Assembly (NCBI GenBank): GCA_023105745.1
Contig: JALGQZ010000008.1
Location: 51,202,618-51,266,617, forward strand
DNA: 64,000 nt
Source of the DNA: Austropuccinia psidii
Lineage: Eukaryota; Basidiomycota; Pucciniomycetes; Pucciniales; Sphaerophragmiaceae
Reading direction: 5' to 3'
Position 1 is the first letter of the stretch, and every line of letters begins with the position of its first letter. A model generated the notes under the pieces. It was not told the DNA's origin. It ran no database searches and worked only from the letters and a program-made list of their open reading frames with translations. Positions 33,956 through 45,116 of this stretch are shown here, piece by piece. A program made the translations under genes and the position numbers.

Positions 33956-36900
33956 TTTTGGGGGCCTGGCTGTGTTTAGGTTTTCACTTATTTATTGATT
34001 TCTGACAATTGTTTCTATGTTTTTTAGGCATATCGCTTCTTAAAAATATATATATTATATATTTTATATTGTTAATTGGTGTATATACCATTTTATACTC
34101 ATATTATCGGAGTACTTGTCACACGGCTAATAACCACAAGACCTTTTTTTTTGGCATGTTTTACATATAAAAACACTTCAGCCATTAATAAGTCCTGTAT
34201 TTTTGACTAAATAAGGACACCTATGACTGTAAAACCAACAGTTTAGGTGTGGTTAAGTGTATTGTTGACTCAATTACACTTATACAGAACCACTTCATAC
34301 AGATTGTACTTGAAAACAATGAGTCAATATGGGGGATACTGGTGCACAAACAGTGTAACACGGTACCAACAGGTGTAATTCTGACGTGGAACTGTTAATT
34401 CAATTACACTGTCATGATACAGGGCAGATTGTAGTAATATACAAGGCCCAGAGGCCATTCTTAGATGTGCAAACAGCATTTTAGGAAGTCTTAACTGAAA
34501 ATAAGCCCTCTTTTTCCTGTTTTGATTCAGTGGAAGAACACTGTGAGCCTGTGAGGTATGTATAACATACCCATAAGGCCACAAATAACTTTATACACAG
34601 TTAGAATTGTCTTCAACACACTTTTTAATTGAATTTAAAATAAAAAATAACAAAAAATAAGTATAACTTTTTTTTGGATAAACAAAGTTATAAATATTAT
34701 GTCATTTTTCAATTCTACACCAAAAATAACCTAGGGTACATCCATAAGGTGTTATACCCAAAAACACTTATTTCTTATGTTATTAGAAAATTTACGAATC
34801 TCACAATACTAATGTAACTTTTTTAAAAAAAAATTAAAATTGTTAAATTTAAGCTTAAATAAGCTTAAATTTAAAGTTGCATAAGTTTTATGCAAACTTA
34901 CCAAAATTTTATTGAAAATTGAGGTGTGGTGTATATTTACTGAATTGGCTAAGGATTTTCCATACAGAATGTAAATCCTGCGTGAGCTCAATTCAAAAGG
35001 GTTTAAGGCCATATTATGGCTTTAAATAAATAAAAGGGCAAAATCCGCGGAAAAAGGTGGGACAAAGGAAAAAGACCAAATAGAGCTGGGGTACCCAACT
35101 TTTTGGATCTGCAAGGATTCAATTAAGGTTGTCCACCTGTATTGGAGGATTTTCAACCTTATTTAAGCTTTAAGATCAGACTTTGATCCAACATTAAAGT
35201 TTAAACTGGTTTTATCACAAATTAGACAGGAATTTCAAGCTGCCAGAGGGTAAATCCCAATGTGCAGGCTTGGATTCAAGGTTTTAAGAACTGTCACAGC
35301 TTAAATAAGCTTAAATAAGCCTAAAACTTCAAGCTTACAAGCATTAAAACCTTATAAAAACTTAAGGTTTGGTGTGTATTGCTATTTTACGCGGAAAAAT
35401 AGCAAGAACTTCAAAAATTCATTAAAACTCCAATTCTTAATGGATTTGCTTGAAATTTTCACACAGATTACAATTCAATATTATATGTATATAAATTAAA
35501 TTTTAAGTAACTTATATAAATAAATTTCCTGGGTATTTAGCCTGGATATATACTCTTTTAATTAAAGCTCAAAGAAAATTATGATTTCTTTAAAAATTAA
35601 TTAAAAATTGAGTTTAAGAGATTTCTGCTTGAAACTCTATTTTTAAGTTGTTCATGTGATGAACCTTAATATAAATAAGTTTATTTATATTGAAAATATA
35701 TATTGAAAACTTAAAATAATTGGTTTAAATGAGGATTAAAGGTACATGGAGTTAAGAATAACCCTGTTAACTTTAAATTGGAATTAAAATTAAGTTACCT
35801 TAAGTTAAGAGCTTTATTTTGAAGCGTGGTTTTTCAGTTTTGACATGTGCACGCCCTCTATATCCATTATGAATCATGGGAGCTGCTCTGAAGACATAAA
35901 AAGAGTCTTTTCATTACTGTTTTTGTCCATCATGCATTATCAATCCAATCATATTAGAAATTTAAACAGGTAAAGTTCTATTAAATATAAAATCTTATTA
36001 TTAAAATAATTCTTAAGTTATTTTATTCTTTATTAAATTAAAATTGAAGAATTAAAATCGTAGAATTTGGATTATTGTTGTAATCACCAATAATATATTT
36101 AATTATATAAAATTAATCATCCTAAATATCTTTTAAAATCCACAAATTCCTCTTAAAAACTCTTTAATCTTAATTTATATTATAAAAAGTTGTTTTATCT
36201 TTAAGATTATTGATTTTTGGCGTGTTTTTAACTTATAATTATTATTTAATATAATAACTGTTGTTGTTTGACTTGTTGTATTATATAAATATTATAAGTA
36301 AGTTTTCTCTAAAGTTCTATATTTTTTTTATCTAGTAATAGTTCCTTTATACAGAATTTTTATTCTATAAGAATTATTTCTGCACAGTGGGTGTTTAATT
36401 CTTTAATAAATAATATTTATATTATTTATAAGTGGTTAATATTCATATTTTCCACGTCTAATTGTCTCATTAAGAGCTTTACACTTCTTATTGTTATAAC
36501 TGTCAGTGACTATAACAATAATAGAATAATTATAATTTATTATAATTATTATTTTTTTCTAATATTATATTTTTATAATAATATTTAAATTTATTTTTTT
36601 ATATAATTATTTTTAATAATTATATTTAAATTTGTGGTTGTAATATTTCATTATATTATATATTTCTACTGAGGACAGTCATAGTACTCTTGATTTTGCT
36701 ACTATTATCAAGAGTTTCATAGACAAACCTTACATTTGGGGGCCTGGCCATTATTTTAACCGATGTTTGGGAAATATATCATATTCTAGACCTTATTTTA
36801 CTGTTTTTTGACGTAAAATTGCCATATTTATCTTAATATTGGCTTTTTTGTGACTTATCCCTTATAAATAATCGTTATAATATTAATAAAGCTATTTCTT

Positions 36901-37451
36901 CTTAAGAATATTTTTTGACACAATATACTATAAAGTGACTTGGAATAAATTTCTTTTGTCTAACTAGTGGCTTTTTCACATCACAGACTTGAAATTCATT
37001 CTTTGAGTTATTCTAGTATAAAGTGAATAATAATACAATTTTGATTGATAAACTTGTTAATTGCATAATTATTATTTCTTTAAAGAAAATAAAAAGTCAA
37101 ATAAAAAAATTAAAAAATTAAAAATCTTTACTAAAAACATTTTTTCTTTTATCTCAGACATTTTTCTTTATTTTTTGACGTAATTTACCATAAATCACAT
37201 TAAAACAACTTTATTCAATAAGTTGAGTTTATAAGTTATTTTTGTTGTTTGATAAAATAACTTATATTTTTATTTTTTTCTCTAGTTTCATCAATTAGAG
37301 ACAGCTCCTCAGACTCTGAAGCCTCAGAGTCTAGTATTGAAATTCAAACCAGCCCAGCACCAAGGGGTTTAATAACCAAAGAACCCTTTAAAGATCCAGC
37401 AGGTGAATTCAATCCATTCTTAGTCTATTTTTTTCTTAAAATTGACGTGCA
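33956..37451. other. AT-rich stretch without genes, upstream of family D gag
   Basis: It holds TATA microsatellite-like sequence (about 34,040-34,085), a purine-rich GGGGGATACTGG (about 34,331-34,342) that resembles a polypurine tract plus LTR start, and the TTTGGGGGCCTGGC motif at 36735-36748. The part before 36735 probably contains the 5' LTR of family D, and 36735-37451 its leader. Boundaries could not be fixed, and no convincing gene was found. Confidence 0.4.
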
Positions 37452-37766
37452 ATGACTCCTACTAGAAGTGGAAGTAATTACTCAATCCAATCAAATGGAT
37501 CTGGACCAGGACATTCCAGTCACAAATCAAAAAGACAAGAATGTCAGCCAAGAGGAGAGGCACAAATGGAGGATGCCAGAACTTCCACCAGTTCCAAAAG
37601 GTTAGCCAGCACCTTTGAACCTCTTATTGAGAGTCCAGAAGCTGACATAACTGCTATTGCTGTTAGACCAGAATCATTTCCAATGGGCAAAAGTGGAGAT
37701 TTACCAGTCTCAGTACAAGAACTGGTTTATGGCCTCCAAACAGCAATAATGGGAACTTCTCCCAAG
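37452..37766 (+). pseudogene. family D gag, N-terminal part
   Basis: ATG at 37452 opens 105 codons, serine-rich and charged (MTPTRSGSNYS...). The frame is cut exactly between codons by family C after the target copy ccaag (37762-37766) and continues in frame at 48112. Together they give a Gag whose later part has the HMEFMKTIDMFKEDF-type core. Confidence 0.75.
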
Positions 37767-38526
37767 TGTAACAACCATCCATCAGGGGTAAGGGTATTCA
37801 TTCATACACCCACTCAAACACCTCAAATCAGCAAATCCAGTATCTGCACCAGCAGTCAGTTTCAGCAATCTTCATTCTGAAACATGCATACAGCTTGGTA
37901 CATCAATACAGCCTGTCAATACTTGTACAGGATGGATTCACCCAATACAGTTTCAGTACACCAGTATGAAACTTTATGATCACTCAAATACACCACACCT
38001 CTTGTACAGGTTCTGTACAGCTGTACAGGACCTGTATTGGCCAGACTCAATTCAATCATCAATTATTCTCATGAAAATTCTTCCTCTGGATCAGGGCTGG
38101 TGATTCTCACATATACCAGCCCCTCTTTCTCCCCCCTGGGGACTTTTCCCCAGTTAATTAATTTAGTTTATTTATCATTTCATAATTATTCTTATCCTTA
38201 TTTTGTGTATTATAATTATTTAATTTTAAGTCAGTCTTTGCATTTCTCTCTTCGCCTGTACAGTATGAGTTGGGTGGCCATATCCTTATTAACCCTTCTC
38301 TTTCCATTCTGACAGGTTGAAACAGTGGACTTGGACTTGTTTGTGGTTGGCTCTTCTATTATTTTACTCTTATCTTGTGTTGCTGCTTTTCTTATATTTA
38401 TTCTTTAGCAATTTATCTTTAACACTCTTAAGTGTATCCCCTTTTATCTTATCTTTGAGCCCTCCATAAGTGAGTCCCAGTTTACTGAGTGCCAGGCCCT
38501 CTTCACTTCGAAGAGCCCCTGTGACA
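37767..38526 (+). repeat. 5' LTR of family C
   Basis: TGTAACAACC ... CCCCTGTGACA. It contains several TGTACAG motifs, a 32-nt near-perfect palindrome (38005-38036), a TATA-like CATATACC (38110-38117) and the inferred R start AGTTAATTAATTTA (38152-38165). Confidence 0.93.
38005..38036. promoter_or_regulatory. 32-nt palindrome in family C LTR (upstream promoter)
   Basis: The two 16-nt arms are complementary except for one pair. The centre is CTGTACAGCTGTACAG. It lies about 115-145 nt upstream of the inferred start site. The 3' LTR has the same palindrome at 47585-47616. It is a candidate binding site for a dimeric factor. Confidence 0.5.
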
Positions 38527-38527
38527 T

Positions 38528-38541
38528 TAAATTAATTAACT
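38528..38541 (+). promoter_or_regulatory. self-complementary primer-binding site of family C
   Basis: TAAATTAATTAACT is the exact reverse complement of 38152-38165 in the LTR. Relative to family A, both partners changed together (ATATA/TATAT to ATTTA/TAAAT). Confidence 0.68.
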
Positions 38542-39257
38542 CATATTTGATTCTTTCTTTTCATTCATTTATATTCATTTTCTCTCATTCATCAATTATG
38601 ACCTTTTCATGATTTTATGATTTTTTATGATTTTCTATGAATTTTTTCTCTCTCATCAATTTTCATCTCATTCATTTCATTCTTATGAAAATTGATTCTT
38701 TTCCTTTCTTAATCATTGCTGACCATTTCATCACTTCATTTTATTTTTTATCAATCAAATTTTTCTGTGTTTTTATTCAGGTCTTCTTCAGGAGTAATTG
38801 ATTGGTTATTTGATTGGATTATTCATTGGGATTCATTGGTTGATTGGGTTATTGATTCAGGATTTCATTTGGATTATTGATTGACTTTTGAACTCTCAAG
38901 ATATTGATTGATCCTGAAGAATTGATTTGATTGTTGATTTTATTTGACTCATCAAGATATTGAATTGATTTCTGAAGATTTTGAACTGATTGATTGATTC
39001 CTCAAGACTTGATTTCATTTGAAGACACTTATTGATTGATTATTGACTGAATATTGACTGATTATTGATTTCCTCAAGATTATTGATATTTGATTGAATC
39101 GATTGTTGATTGATTGAATTTATTTGACTGTTGATTGAATTTGATTCCTCAAGATTTGAATTGATTCCTCAAGATTCATCAAGATTTTATTGTGATTGAT
39201 TTGGCCAAGCCTGATTATTCTTCTTAATACCATCAAGTTATTTTAATTCTTTTCATA
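38542..39257 (+). other. leader of family C
   Basis: TTGATTGATT-rich, about 700 nt, no gene. It is like the family A leaders. Confidence 0.65.
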
Positions 39258-40618
39258 ATGCCAGTCCAGCATAGCCCCCCAGCAAAGAATACTAGATCCC
39301 AGAAAATTCCAGCTGTTCTCACTCCTACAGCAAGGGCTCCTCTTGACCGCACACCATCAGCCATCAACTGAGTGCAAATTTGGACAGAGGACCACCAATG
39401 GAAGGAGCAGCACCCTCAAGAAGAGGTGGAATGAAATCTAGAAGATCAAGATCCTTTTCTGGACTTTTGGGTGGCTACCCTGGCATGTCTGAAGGTGCAA
39501 GAGCAAGATTAGGGGAAGTTGAAGATGAAGAGGGGGAAGAGTCTGTGGAAGAGGAAGATTCTGGGGAAACTGAAGTGGCAGATGCCTTGGCAAATGCTCC
39601 AGAGGTGCCTCAGGGTTCTAATCTAGCCCTTTCTAGTCAACCTCTTGTCTCTCAAACTGATCCAAGTCTCCTCAAGATGATGGAGCAGATGACTCAATTC
39701 ATGGGGCAACTCACTCAAGCAGTTGCCCCCAGGGACAATTCCAAAGCCCCTGCTCTCAAGACTCCATCCATGAAGGCACCTGATTCTTTTGATGATACTC
39801 AAGCTCATAAGTTGAGAGGATTTATCCAATCTTGTCAACTAATTTTCCATAATGATCCAGCAAACTTCTTCTCTGACAGGAAGAAGGTTTTGTACTCAAC
39901 TTCTTTTCTTACTGGTAGAGCTGGCAAATGGATTGAACCTTACCTCTCAAATATTTCCAATGAAGACCCTTCCTACCTCCTCAATAATTGGCCATTGTTT
40001 GAATCTCAATTATTCACTCTGTTTGGTGACCCCAATGAAGTCAGGAAAGCTGAACAAGAGTTGGACAATTTGAGGATGAAGGAAAGTGGTCATGTTTCCT
40101 TGTACATAGCAGATTTCAGAAGCTTAATGTCAAGAATTGGAGATTGGGGGGAAAGAGCTTATATCCATGTTTACAGAAGAGGATTGGCATCAAGATTATT
40201 GGATCAGTTGGCTTCTCACCCTGGAACTTTTGATACTCTTCAAGAACTTATGGATGTCACTCTAGAATTAGACACAAGATATCATGAGAGGCAAAAGGAA
40301 AAGGGTGGCAATCAAGAAAAGAAGCCTCCAGTCAGTGGATCCAATCAGTCTAGGCCTCCTCAAAACTCATTTCAAAAGAGGCCTCATCAGAAGAAGAATA
40401 AGAAGGGCAAGCAATTTCAATCTTCAAACGACAAACCCCATGCTGCTCTCCTCAATAAGGACAATAAATTAATTGGTTCTGAAAAGGAGAGGAGAATTCA
40501 AGCAGGGTTGTGTACTTATTGTGGTGGCAAGCACCCAATTGAAAAATGCTTCAAGAGACCTCAGAACAAGCCTGGGTCATCATCAGGAGGCTTCCCTAGC
40601 AAGCAGGGAAAAGCCTGA
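39258..40618 (+). CDS. family C gag, one frame break near the N-terminus
   Basis: ATG at 39258 gives MPVQHSPPAKNTRSQ and runs to TGA 39369-39371. From about 39,360 the -1 frame continues the family pattern (LDRGPPMEGAAPSR) as a 412-residue open frame to TGA 40616-40618. A single lost base around 39,360 explains this. The product has an acidic stretch, a capsid-like core (DSFDDTQAHKLRGF to LDTRYHERQ), a lysine-rich linker, and zinc knuckle CTYCGGKHPIEKC (CX2CX3HX4C). It would form the particle around the RNA. The break may be an assembly error, given the youth of the element. Confidence 0.85.
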
Positions 40619-40650
40619 GTGGGGATCATGATGTGTTCAATGGTTCTCAC
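40606..40650 (+). promoter_or_regulatory. -1 frameshift signal of family C
   Basis: GGGAAAA (40606-40612) in phase, spacer GCCTGA holding the gag stop, then stem 40619-40627 with 40642-40650: nine pairs, several of them G-U, where family A has A-U or G-C pairs. The pol frame is open only from 40600, so frames overlap by 19 nt around the site. Confidence 0.75.
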
Positions 40651-43600
40651 TTATTTCCTTCAAGAGCACAATTGTGCACTCTGAATACTAGTGTCAAGAA
40701 ATGTTTAAAATTTCTTATTTTCTCTTCTGTCTCTGATATTTTTTATAGTATTCTCATTGATTCTGGTGCTACAAACTCTTTTATTGCAAAGAATTTTGTT
40801 CTCAAGTACTCATTGACTCTGTCAGAGCTCCCTGAAAAGATTCCTCTTTTCATTTTGGATTCTAAGGAGTCCCCTGCCTTGTTCATCACCCATTATACCA
40901 AGTGGGTAGTTGACTTGCCTTCCTTCCCAAGCTTTGAATGGGATTTCTTTATCATAGATTCACCCAAAGGAGAAGACCTGATATTGGGCTATGATTTCCT
41001 TTACCATTTCAATCCCATCATTGATTGGAAAAATGGATTGATCACCTATGATTCTAATCATAAGGATTCTAGTGGTATTATTCCTTCTACTAGTAATGAC
41101 TTAGCCACTGCTGTCAACAGTGTTGCTCTGGCTGGTGAACTTAAGACACCTTCCATTCCTTCTTCTGTCCATATCCCTTCCATAATTCCCTCTCAGTCAT
41201 TACTTCCATCAAGAGATGAAGTCTTCAAAGAGATAAAGGATGTTGGAGAAGATGTTGCCATATCTTCACTTCATCTCTTCCAAGGGGATATGGACCTTCC
41301 TCCCTTATCTTTTCATGCATCCCTGGAGGAGCAGTGGGATGAGGAGGAAGAGCCAGAAGAAATTGAAACTGTGCTGAAGGTTGTTCCTCCTGCTTATCAC
41401 CAATATTTGGATGTATTCTCCAAGGTGAAAACAGAGAAACTTCCTCCACACTGCGCCTGTGATCACCATATCGAATTGGAGGGTCTTCTACCTCCAATTG
41501 GTGTTATCTACTCATTATCAAATCAAGAGTCAGAAACACTGCGGGCCTACATTTCAGAGAATGTAGAGAAAGGTTTCATTAGACCAAGCTCCTCTTCAAC
41601 AGGAGCACCTGTCCTTTTTGTCAAGAAAAAGGATGGAGGTCTTCGTTTGTGTGTTGACTACCGCAAACTCAATGCTGTCACTAGGAAGAACAGATACCCT
41701 GTTCCTCCTATGAACCAGCTCCTTACCGTATTCAACGGTTCCACTATCTTCTCCAAGATAGATTTGCGTGGTGCATATAACCTTCTGAGAATCAAAGAGG
41801 GGGATGAGCACTTAACTGCCTTTAGAACCAAATATGGCAGTTATGAGTATTTGGTCATGCCATTTGGTTTGACCAATGCTCCTGCTTCTTTCCAAAATCT
41901 AGTAAATGATATCTTTGCAGATTTTTTGGATGTGTTTGTTGTGGTTTATCTAGATGATATTATGGTCTTTTCCAGTTCTGAGGAGGAACATGTCAAACAT
42001 GTGGCCTCTGTCCTCCAAAGACTGAGGGACAATAATCTGTTTGCCAAAGCCTCCAAGTGTGTATTCCATGCCTCAAGTGTGGAATACTTGGGCTATGTTG
42101 TTTCAAGTGATGGCCTCAAGATGGATTCTTCAAAAGTTCAGCAAATCCTCAATTGGCCTCAGCCCAGAAACATCAAGGCTCTTCAATCCTTTCTTGGCTT
42201 TGCCAATTTTTATCGACGTTTCATTAAAAATTATTCTAAAAAAATCACTTCTCTCACTTCCCTCCTTAAAAAAGATTCTCCCTTCATCTTCAATGAGGAA
42301 GCTCTTAGTCAGTTTCAAGCACTCAAAGAAGCTTTCACCTCTGCTCCTATCTTATCTCATTTTAATCCTTCTCTACCTACTATAGTAGAGACTGATGCTT
42401 CTGATTATGCATTGGGCGCCGTACTGAGTCAGGTGAATGACTCTGGAAAGCATCCCATTGCATTTGATAGTCGCAAGCTCTTACCAGCTGAGCTCAACTA
42501 TGAGATTCATGACAAGGAACTCCTTGGCATAGTTTGGGCTCTCAAGCGCTGGAGAGCATTTCTTCTTTCTCTTTCCAATCCTTTTGAGGTCTTGACAGAC
42601 CACTCTTCCTTGCAATATTTCATGTCTTCCAAAGTTCTTACTCGTCGTCAGGCCCGTTGGGCCGAATTTCTCTCAGAATTTCATTTCACTATCACTCACC
42701 GCCCAGGCAGGCTGGCCACTTTACCAGATGCCTTGTCACGTCGGGACGACGTGTACCCAGAGAGGGGGGTGGACTTCATCAGCAAGAATCCTCAGAATTT
42801 TCATCAAGTACTTAAGCAAGATGGAATTCAAGAGTCAAGATTCTTCTCAATCAAAGTGGAAATTTTCTCAGATTTAGTTGACAAGATTCAGGAAGAAGTA
42901 TGGCAAGACAAAGACTATAAAGAAATACTCAAGCAACTAGCAAGAGGTGAATCAGTTCCAGATTATTCTCTTGAACCTCAAGCCAAGTTATTATTATTCA
43001 AAGATAGAGTGGTAATCCCAAGAAATGAAGAACTTCAACTCAATATTCTTCAAAAGCGTCATGACTCACCATTGGCTGGCCATCCTGGCCAGGAGAAGAC
43101 CCTCAAGCTCATCAAGAGGGATTTTTATTGGGCTGGCATGAATCAATTCATCAAGGACTATGTGTCCTCATGTCAGCAATGTTCAAGAAACAAGAAAATC
43201 CATCACAAGAAGTTTGGATTACTCAAGCCTCTTTCAATTCCATCTGGTCCTTGGAATTCATTATCAATGGACTTTATCACTCAATTGCCACTGTCCAACA
43301 ACTTTGATTCAATTTTAGTAGTTGTGGACAGATTCTCAAAAATGGCAATCTTCATTCCAACTTATGGCACAATCACTGCTCTGGATTTAGCTCAAATATT
43401 CATTAGCCATGTATTTTCCAAGTATGGACTCCCAGTCAGTATTGTCAGTGATAGAGGATCCTTATTTGTTTCATCATTCTGGACTCAATTGTGTCAGCAG
43501 CTCAAGATATCAAGAGATCTTTCAACTTCCTTTCACCCTGAAACAGATGGACAGACAGAGAGGGTAAATCAGATACTAGAACAGTACCTTCGGATGTATG

Positions 43601-44333
43601 TCAGCTATCATCAAGATGACTGGTACACCTGTCTCCCTCTGGCTGAATTTGCCTATAATAATGCAGAACATTCATCAACCAAGCAATCACTTTTTTCACC
43701 ATTTATGGAAGAAATCCCAGCTTTGACTCAATCCATATTTCTCAAGACTCACCGGCTGGAAAGTTATCAACAAAACTCCAATCAGTACAGCAAGTTGTCA
43801 AAGAAGAATTAGAGTCAGCAATAAGGAGATTCAAGAAGTATGCAGATAGAAATAGGGCAATTCCACCTGATTTCCAACCTGGGGACAAAGTATGGCTAGC
43901 TTCCAAGAACATCAAGACAACAAGACCCACCAAGAAATTATCAGAAAGATGGTTGGGACCCTTTGAAGTTCTTAAGAAGATTGGCAGCCATGCATATCAC
44001 CTCAAGTTGCCTCAGCAATGGAAGACAGTTCACCCTGTATTCCATGTGTCCTTATTAGAACCAGTCAAGCATTCAACTATCCCAAATCTTCATCAATTGC
44101 CGCCACCACCAGTTTTAGTGGAAGAGCAAGAAGAATGGGAAGTGGCTCAGGTTCTGGACTCAAAACTCAAAAGAGGTAATTTATGGTATCTTGTAGAGTG
44201 GAAAGGATTCAGTGAAGACCCAGAAAGAACCACTTGGGAACCAGCTTCCAACCTTACCAACTCACCAGACCTTGTCAAGGATTTCCACTCATTGTATCCA
44301 GACAAGCCTGGTCCAAATACCTCAAGAGTTTGA
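40613..44333 (+). CDS. family C pol polyprotein (PR-RT-RH-IN-chromodomain)
   Basis: Expressed by -1 shift from gag. Protease DSG is at 40759-40767. RT shows [20 protein letters not shown] and catalytic YLDD at 41947-41958. RNase H starts TDASDYALGA (about 42391) with YEIHDKELLGI. Integrase has H-X-H (RHDSPLAGH), CQQC and the DDE residues in SMDFITQLP, VSDRGS and DGQTERVN. A chromodomain (about 44121-44290) has EWEVAQVLDSK, WYLVEWKG, TWEPASNL. The frame closes early at 43812 because the T-run 43691-43696 is one base short of its relatives. The next frame then continues to TGA 44331-44333. Apart from that run everything expected of an active chromovirus is present. Confidence 0.92.
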
Positions 44334-44369
44334 TTTTATGGTGCTTGGTGGGGAGAAGAAGTTATGAAA

Positions 44370-44474
44370 GTAAGTTCCTCTCCTGGCATGCACCTTTAAG
44401 GGGGTATTCTACCCATATGTTGTTGTAAGCATCACCTTGGCCACTTTGTGAGCACTTGTCAATTCTTCGGACAG
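44370..44474 (+). other. intron-like module 1 of family C
   Basis: 105 nt from GTAAGT to ACAG, starting 37 nt after the pol stop, inside the block ATGGTGCTTGGTGGGGAG... that is shared with family A. Confidence 0.5.
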
Positions 44475-44627
44475 GTTCAGGAAGCATACAACATCAATAC
44501 CCTCCATTTGGACCTTATCAAGATATGGCCAAATATTTTCTTTCTTTCTTTATGTTTCATTTTCTTTCTTTATTATCATTTCATTTTATGCCAATCATCA
44601 TAATTCAAGACATTCATTACTTCAAGT

Positions 44628-44705
44628 CATTTACGGCAATTCATTTCAGTAGTCATTCATGGCAAATCATTTCAGAAGGCATTTATGGCAATTTATTTCA
44701 GTCTT
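44628..44705 (+). repeat. three 26-bp tandem repeats, each with TTTCAG
   Basis: Units 44628-44653, 44654-44679 and 44680-44705 share CATT-A-GGCAA--ATTTCAG. They lie between the two intron-like modules, so each unit could offer an alternative 3' splice site. That use is speculative. Confidence 0.6.
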
Positions 44706-44737
44706 ATGGTGCTTGGTGGGGAGTGGAAGCTATGAAA

Positions 44738-44840
44738 GTAAGTTCCATCTCCTGGTATGCATCCCTGAGGGTTCTACTTCTTGTAAAACATCACCTTGGC
44801 CACTCTGTGAGCATCAAAATGCTTGGTTTTCACTTTTCAG
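44738..44840 (+). other. intron-like module 2 of family C
   Basis: 103 nt from GTAAGT to TTTCAG. It is a duplicate of module 1 with the conserved CACCTTGGCCACTCTGTGAG. Confidence 0.5.
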
Positions 44841-45116
44841 ACACTTTTTTTTGGCCAGAATCAAGCAACTCACCACAAGAAGGACCAACCATCAGGATTT
44901 TTCTTTATTTCTTTCTTTACTCTCATTTTCTCTTATTATTTTTTCTTTCTTTCTTTACTTGTATAATTTTCTTTCTTTTATTTCTTTAAAGCAGAAGCAT
45001 CCCCTCCCCAAATCATGTATTGGGAGGTTCCATTATCTTTTTATTTTTTATTTTTTTTTTAGTATTTATAAGAGTGGGGATAGAAGCCAAACCAAACACA
45101 AACAAGGAAAAGGAAA

